From Aphrophora alni (lineage: Eukaryota > Arthropoda > Insecta > Hemiptera > Aphrophoridae), in the NCBI GenBank assembly GCA_963513935.1, contig OY740772.1, forward strand, positions 14,850,098 through 14,914,097: a DNA stretch of 64,000 nt, in the 5' to 3' direction. Shown here in pieces: positions 49,501 through 58,500 of this stretch. Position numbers and translations under genes: made by a program. Position 1 is the stretch's first letter. Each line of letters begins with the position of its first letter. The notes under the pieces were generated by a model. The model was not told the origin of the DNA, ran no database searches, and was given only the letters and a program-made list of their open reading frames with translations.

Positions 49501-52500
49501 ATCGTTTGTGTAATGTAGGCCTGTGTGCGATGGTTTTATCTGATCATGTTTGTACTTAGTCTTACCATTGACTAATCAAGCCTATTTTTTTCTCAGGTTA
49601 TAAATATAGTTTTAGTTACCTACCAACATAGCCCTAGGCTACTAGGCTAAGCTATGTTGGTGTTTTTCTCTTTATGATCTAGAATTTACATTTTGATAAC
49701 AAAAGTTGATACTCTCGAAAGTCGTTTATTAGTTTTTAGAAACACAAGTGATGGAAAACACAAAATAAACCATAAATATGAAGTTTAGTTCTAAATCCTT
49801 TATGAGTTTTAGAAGGTGCTGTGCTAGGTTGTCTTCTGCTGTTGTTGCTCTGGTCAGACCAAAGATGAGGAATCTCTTTCGCTCCAGTACTTCACACTTC
49901 AATAATATATATTCGTAATGTATTATATATTTATGGTTACACCCACCATAATTAAAAACCTAGTTCTGTTCCTCTTCCTTGGGAATTTCAGTCCTCTGGA
50001 TTAAACCAAAAATAGGCTGTAGGAATAAAAATTTTATTTACATAATCTTGTATAAATGTGGTCAAAAATATTTCGGACAGATTTCAAGACCAGTAGATGT
50101 ACATGTACATGAACATCGAGAACATGCCACAAAAAAAAAGACATAGGTTATTCAAATACCTGTGAATATCGATCGGGGTTGGAACATTAATTGGAGTTGG
50201 ATATCGGTTAAAAATCAGGTTTGGATATCAGGGTTGGAGTTTCAACAAGAAAAGAACATTAAAATTAATAAAAGAAGTAATTGATCAGGATAGGATTATT
50301 AAACCCCCTCTCTCACCAACCAGGTGCACAACTAATAAGACCCAATGTTCTAAAGTTGCATTATGGTGTAGTAAATGCATACCTAGCCTTCGACCACCAG
50401 AAGGCAAATCATATAAAGTTTATGAAGAAGCAAAGTGTTTTATTGTCTTCGCCTTTGTCCTTGTTTTACTTGATGACCATTGTCGGTAACTTTTTATTGT
50501 TGTATTTTGATGTGTAAATTGACCAAAAACTCAAGAGGAACTAGTTTTTTTAATAATTGTAAAAAGGTGGCTAAGACATTAAGAATTTCACTTTATCTAC
50601 AAAATTTCCTTTAGATTGAATATAATTAAATTTACTGCTGTTTCTGTATGTTTATCATACAATTTGCATTTTAAATGTCAGTCTGAAGGTTTTTAGAAGT
50701 TTTTTGTAAGCTTCATGACCTGTCGCACACCTTTTCCCTCTGGTTTCACCTACTGATTGAGGCTAAAAACCTCAACAGTTTTAGATAGGGTAGATATAGT
50801 GGCCCACAGAGCTTTTCTTTTGAGGCTACTCCCTACAGGTTAAAGGTCTTTAACCCACTTTCATACGGTAATTCTTGCTAAAACCCTACTTACTCCGCAA
50901 ACAGGTTCTGTACCAATGTATGAAGTTTGAGTTCCTTTCTTTGCTAGTTAATTAGCTTCCCCATACATCCTTCATGACCAGGTATCTATCGTTACTCCAC
51001 CTGGTTAAAGATAGAGATCTTCACCAAGGTCTGATAACATTTCCACATCAATTGAGAGTTAAATTTCTGTGCATTTATAGTGGGTAGTTATCTGTCCTAA
51101 TTATGAAACACCCATTGGTATATCCTCTTGTCAACCACAGCTCTACACTAACCAGTATAGCCTATACTGTTGATTATCTCCTAAAGTTTTACTTATTTCA
51201 ACCTCAGTTGGTGTGCCAAATATTCCTACACCTACTCAATTGGCAGTGCAGGACCCACCTGTGTGAAACACTATTCAGTTACAGTAGAACCCCTCTAATC
51301 CACCCCTCGGCTGGTCCGTCGCTCCGGTTAATCTGACTGTGCTTGAGCTCACGGTCTGTCGCGCGCCACGTGCCATTGTTTATGGTTTGTTATCACTCGT
51401 CCGCTTCAGTGCTGTGTCATCTCTCGTGTTGTTTCTATTGATTTGCTATAGTACTTGCTAGACTCATTGTATGTACAGTTGTTTGTTTTTCAACATGTTA
51501 GGAGGAAAACATAAACACGTAACTCTTTCAATAAATAAAAAATTAGCAGTGCTACAAAGGCTGGACAAAGGAGAATCACTCCAAAAAATTGCAAAGGAAC
51601 TCAATGTAGGCGACAATTAAGGATTGGATAAAAAATCGGAAAGACATTGAATCATATACAATTAATTACGATTGATAGTGAAAAAGCTCTTAAGAAATGC
51701 AAAACACTAAAAAAAGCCTAAACTTGAACTGCTTGATAACGCATTGTGGATGTGGTTCTGTCAAGAAAGAAGGAAAGGAACCCCGATATCTGGGCCAATT
51801 TTAAAAGAAAAAGCAATAGTTTTGCACCAAAAACTGGAAGGCGGAAGTGAGTTCGCAGCTAGTGAGGGCTGGATTGATCGCTGGAAAACCCAGCATGGTT
51901 CTGGTTTCTTTCAATTTCTGGTGAAAAACTATCTGCTGATGCCACGGCTGCTAAGGAGTTTCCTGTGAAGTTCCAAGAAATTGTCTAAGAAAATGAACAG
52001 CTACCTTGTCAAGTTTATAACATCGATGAGACAGGGCTAAACATCAAAATGTTGCCGACCAAAACGCTCGCAGCTTCAAACGAATCCGTGGCAGGAACGA
52101 AACTTATTAAAGATAGGATAACAGTCACTCCTTGTAGCAACGCAGGTGGTACATACAAGCTTCCCCTGTTCGTTATTGGCAAATCCAAGAAGCCTAGGGC
52201 ATTCAAAAACATAAACCCATATTCCTTGCCGGTTTATTACTGCAATAAAAAATCCGCTTGGATGGACTGCAATCTTTTCAAATCTTGGTTTTTCAACGAG
52301 TTTTTCCCATTGGTCGAAAAAGATTTGAAACAAAAAAAGCTGCCTGTTCATGCTCTACTGCTGTTGGATAACGCACTGTTACATGCATCTGAGGAAGATT
52401 TAGTGAAAGGGGGGACATAAAAGCTCTCTTTCTGCCTCCAAATGTAACTTCACTCCTCCAACAAATGGATCAGGGAGTGATTGAATGGTTAAAAAGGCGA

Positions 52501-55500
52501 TATCGCAGAAAGTACATCAGCTCAATCTTAGAAAAATCTGAGGAAGGTACCTGTAGTAACATATTTGAGGCTATGAAATCCCTGAACATCAAAGATGCTA
52601 TCTACACAATCGCTGCAGCATGGGATGAACTGAAACCTGACACACTGCGGAAATCATGGCGTAAGCTTTGGCCAGAAGTTATGACTGAAAATTACCAGAC
52701 AGAAGACGAGCAAAACAACGACACACAGGAAATCGTTAAAAATCTCCAAACTCTAGAGCTGAACGTTCCTGCCAATGAAGTTGAAAATTGGATTACCAAA
52801 TGTGACAATGACTTTGGAACCTATGAAGAGCTCAATGACGACCAGATTGTTGCCGCTGTTATGGATAACGATGGCGAGGAAACTGTGAACAAGGACTTGG
52901 ACGGTGAAGAAGACGAACTTGCTACCCAGATTTCACACACCAATGCCAAGAACACTTTCAACATCGTCTTTCAGTACACCGAGCAAAACCCAACCTCAAC
53001 TCCAATGGAGATTTTGTGGATCAAGAAATGGAGGGACACTGCAGCTAAGTGTAGAATTTCATCTGCTAAACAAAAATCTATAACTGACTTTTTTTCTAAG
53101 TAATTTGTGTAGTTTGTAAAGTATGGAGTACCTCAAGGCTCTGTTTCTGGTTTTTATCAATGATTTTCCTTATAATTTATCATCTATTATATTTTTCTTT
53201 GCTGACGATACTACAATTCTAAATAATAATAATGATTTGGAGAAGTTAAATAATATTTCAATGAGCACATTAGACAAATAATATGTTTTCAATGAACAAA
53301 AAACACAATTAATTACTTTCTCTACAAAAAGTAATACTAAAGATAAAGTTAAGGTCTTGGTTATCACTACAGATTATGGTTTTTCATGGCAGTATCACGT
53401 CACAGACATAGTAATAAAACTGCCAAGAGCTGTGTTCTTGATTAAGAATCTAAGGCATCGACTACCACACAATTATATTAGGAATACATATTTTGCTTTC
53501 TTTCAAAGTGACAATACTGTACTGTCATTTTATTAAATCTTAAAAAAAAAAGTTATTAGATTATCAAGTTAAGCTGGTTATAGGGAAATTTATAAACTTA
53601 TATTTCTTAGCTTAAAAATTATGACTGTGATCAATTTATATATATTTGATTTGCTGACTTATATTAAACTACTGTATATCAATCTGATATAAAATACAGG
53701 TCACAAGTTCATATTTACAATACTAGAAATAGTCACAATACACAGAGGTTCCGAATAGTAGGTTAAGTGTGACACACAAAATTTTAATGTTTTAGGTTTA
53801 AGTCTTTTTTAATAAATTACCTTTGAAATTTAAAAACATCCCTATAAAGTAAATTAAAATTAATTTGTATAAATTTTTATTGGAACATCCGATGTATGAT
53901 ATAAATGAATTCCTTAGTGCAAACATTGTGATTGATGTTGAAATAAATGTCGAAGCTTTGCAAGACTAATATTAAGTTTCGTCTTTGTTTATTAACATTC
54001 TATTGTATGTTTAACATATTGAATGAGAATAAAGATATAATAAGAAAGAATGTGCAATGATTTTGCACCATTTATTTTACTTCCTCGTGTATAAGTAACA
54101 ATGAGATTATACATAGAGCAATAATGACGTATATTATTTTTAATTAATGGAAAAGTGTGTCAATGCAATGTTTTCCACTGTATATTTTATGTTTTTTCTC
54201 AAGGATAAGAAACAACTCGCACTTAATACTAATTGCCATTATAAACAGTAGCCTGTGCAATGAGAGCCATAATTTAAATCAAAAGTGACAAGCGTCAGAG
54301 TAAGACGTGAAGACACAATTAAGTTTTAACCTCTATAGAGGTGGGATAGGTCATACAGTTTTTGCAAAATACTTTCCTGTTATCATTTAAGTAATAATAA
54401 ATAATTAAACTTAACATTTAAATGATAATTAGAATTAGATCATATGTATTGTTTTTATATTAGTTGCTTTTTATATTGCTTGATTTCCTTGAAATTTTTT
54501 ACTTGCATTGCACAGACAATAAACAATTATTGCTTGTGGTGTAACTTACATTAGATAAAATAAACAGTGTAAAAATATTGGAAAAACTTTCCCATTCGCT
54601 CATTATCAAATCAAATAATAAAAAAGAACCAAAACTTATGGTTTAATCGGACATTTGTCATCATAAAAACTAATACACAACGTTATGAGAGTATAAATCA
54701 ACTCTCGTTATCAAGTCTAAAACCTACAGCATAAAAGAAAAAAAAACACCAATATGACCGTAGATAGAAACTAAAACTAAATCTATAACATAAGAAAAAA
54801 ATTCAACCTTAAATCTAGGTCTGAGCAGTTACAGCTAAGACTAAATACAAATGTGATCAGATAAAAACACAAAACAAAGGTCTACACTACACAAAGGATG
54901 GCAAGCAGGGCCGGATTTCCCAATAGGCCCTGAAGGCCTGGGCCTATGGGCGCAAGCTCCCAGGGGGCCACGGCCGAGAGAAAATTTTTATTTTTTTTTT
55001 AATATCTAGAAATAAAAATAAATAGCCATAACTTAACATATTTTTTGAATTGATTACAAAAACATCATTCTGATTTTGAAGTTCATTGGAACAAATAATT
55101 GTTGGTAAAGTTATTTTTTCAACATTACGCAGCAACTTCGTTACAACATAGGCTTGATATAATTTTTTAATAAAAGTTTTTGGAGAAGTAACTTTAACCA
55201 GACTAAGGGGCGGAAAAAATTATTGGGCCTAGGGGCGCCAAAATGCTAAATCCGGCCCTGATGGCAAGCAACAGATTATAAGGGATGGAACAAGGAGAAA
55301 GTTGTCCTAACTGTTTATCAGAATAAACAACCTTTTTTTCTCCGTTTCAAGAGTTTAGTCTTCGATCGTGTTATACTTTCCATTTGTGAAATAGGCGGCA
55401 AAATTTCAGCTTTATTTAAAGTAGAAGAATTTTTATCTCCGATTTTTAATTCAGTTTTTATTATTGTTTTAATTTTACATATGATAACACGAGTTGATTA

Positions 55501-58500
55501 AACTAATTAGACCAATTAAACCAAATTGATAATATGAATAATCCATCATTATCAAATAACTTTAAAACCAGAATAAATATCATGTCTATAGTTGTCAATC
55601 AAAAAGTGAAAATGAACCCTGGACATTATCATTAAACAAATATTTAAAATATATTATAGGGCCTAAATTTGCATCACTTGTGTCATAAATTGTGTAAATC
55701 GTATTTGATTAAACGAAATTTGATAATAGGTTAAGTGCATCATTAGTATTACAATTATTATTTTATTATAACACCAAGTTCCTCTATAACAAATTTTTTA
55801 GTCTTTAAAAAGATATTTTTCTTTCTTAAGAAAGGTATTCTTCAAAGACTACAAAATATTGGGAAGCACTCACTTTATTTCTGTCAATCTGTCAACTCCA
55901 CTTTGTCATTTAAAAAAGAGAAAAACTTTTTTCAATTAATTATGTTAAAACATTTTACAAACACGCATGCACACCACACACACACACACCACACACACAC
56001 ACACACACACACCACACATAAATAAATAAAACTACACTATTGGAAGGAAACAGCACAACGGACGACGTTTGGTTAAATTTGAACTCTTCACTTCTTCAGG
56101 TCCTTAATTAGACATGGCTAAAGATAAAGTGATTAACAACAGTTCTGTACAAATAGTTTCAGTCCTAATGAAGAAGGGCAATATAAACAATATATGTAAA
56201 GAACCTTCAGTAGTGGATAAAAATACTTCAATCCAACTGAAATGCTACACAGAACAAGCGGCCTCTTACGATCTTTGATATGTGATTAAGGACTTGAAAA
56301 AGTAAAGAGTTCATACTTCATGAGATGTTGTCCCTAGTGCTGTATGATCCCACACAGTGTCTTTTATTTATATGTGATTTGTGTGTGTGTGTGTGTGTTT
56401 GTAGACTGTCTTAACTTAATTAACAAAAACATAAATGTTTTTAAATAAAATTGACAAAGTGAAGAGAACAATAATGTTCCCAACATTTAGTAATCTTTGA
56501 ACAAATTATTTATTACAAAACTGACATGTGAATAAATTTGAAGACGTAACTAATACAATTCAAATTCAGTTTTGTCCTACCAACTGTGAGTGCGAGGTCG
56601 ATGATACTTCAATACAATCTTAACACAAGTATTCAAAAGAAACAAAAGACTCTAATTAACTGAACACATTCAGACATGGTTGGCATTATTTCTTCATAAT
56701 TAATTCCCGAGAGCATAGTATAAAAATGTATCCTGATGTAAGAGTATATTGCAACTGCTAAATACCAGTAGGCGTTTAAATATATAAAGGCTTTCCGGAA
56801 AATAACCACCATTTAGTTATTAAAATAAGAATACAGTTATAAAATGTGTATTATGTACAGGGTGACCGAAAAGAAATTTGCATTGTCTCTATAACAAGGT
56901 TTGAGGCAATCTTCTTTGCAGCAATGAGAAGTTCTATGAACACACATTTTACAATTTTAGATTTCAGGAGATGGGTCAGCAGAGGTTAAATAAAAAAATC
57001 AATGAGACATATCATCATGTGATATCCTTATATATAATTCTGTAAGCGATATATTAGATAAAAAATTGTGAGAATTAAACTATTAAATAAACACATGTAA
57101 AAGATGAGAAATTAGGTTATTTATGTAACAGTGTCGATGATATATTTGGACTAATGTTTTAATAAACTAGAAACAGTTAAGGAACAGCTAAGAGTAATTG
57201 GTTGAAATTGTTTTGATATGGAAATTAAAACGTAATTTAAGGCGAATTAAAGAAAACAAAGTGACATAATAAATATGTTTAGTTATAGATTTAAATAGTG
57301 TAAGAGAGTTAAATTTTTTTTTAATTATAAAATACTGTGTTCTGATTAGAGTTAAAAAAAAGTGCATTGTAGTTACAATGACAATCAAGAGAGGTTACGA
57401 AAAACCGAATTGATGCCAAATTTTAAAGGATACAAAATGGTCGAAGAGAGAGAATGATCTGCAATGCTAGAAAAAAGTGTGGAAAAGTGGTTTTTAAAAA
57501 AGTATATAATGAGTGTGAAAGAAAATCAATGGTTGAATTTCATCGAATATCCAGCAGAAAAGCAAAAGTTTCCAGTATTAAAATGTGTTGCAGTCAAGGG
57601 AAAAATGAAATTCAACTTATAAAAGTCAAGAAGTAAAAAAATTTCAAGTAATAATGAATTAATTTACTATCATCTTTTTGTCTGTGAGGAAATAACAGTG
57701 AGTTCCAACATTTATTTAAGTATTTACATTCATTTTAGTAAGAACAAATATTTATAAAGAGTAAGTTCTTTATGACATACAATTACAAGAAAATATTGTA
57801 GTCCCCATATTAGAAGAGATGAGACATAATGCAACATGTATAAATGTAAGCAGACATGTTTAAAAACAAAAAAAAAGATAAAAACTGATTCCTTTACTCT
57901 TGAATACACCTTTATAGCCTAATAAACCACACCCAAAAATTTTACTATAAGTAGAAAGTCAAAATAATAAAAAATCTCATATTTTTGTGTGTGCATAATC
58001 TCATTTTTTTCTTGTGTAGTCTCATATTTTACAGGTATTTCAGCAGTGCGCAAAGGGTTAAAATAAGTAAAAAAGAGTACAGCAATAAGTCCTAATTTTG
58101 TATTTTGGACCATTTATATGCTGCGGTGATTCAAGAATTAAAAAAAAAAAAAAATTAAATATCCCATCATACAACCGAATGTACCTCACAAATGGTGGGA
58201 TTTTCAATTGTAGCATGTATTTAGAATAATTGTAATTTAGAAAACAAACTTCACACTACCAATACATAATCCGTGCGTGTCAAGTCACACCACAATGCTC
58301 AACAACAATGGAACCATTTATTACATCACATCACGAGGCATATGAGAATGGTAATTACTTTGATTAATTAATTAAAATTATTACAGAGTCTTGTATAATG
58401 AATTAAAAATAATTTGACCTTCTAATAATGTTTTGATGACATAAATAGAAAAATATTTATTAAACAATAAATTTGTGTCAGGGTTTAGCAAACAGGTTTA

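Noticed and set aside
51496..53103. Domesticated CENP-B/jerky-like host gene
   Set aside because: Stops, a frameshift in a G-run and a terminal repeat at the left mark it as a dead transposon copy.
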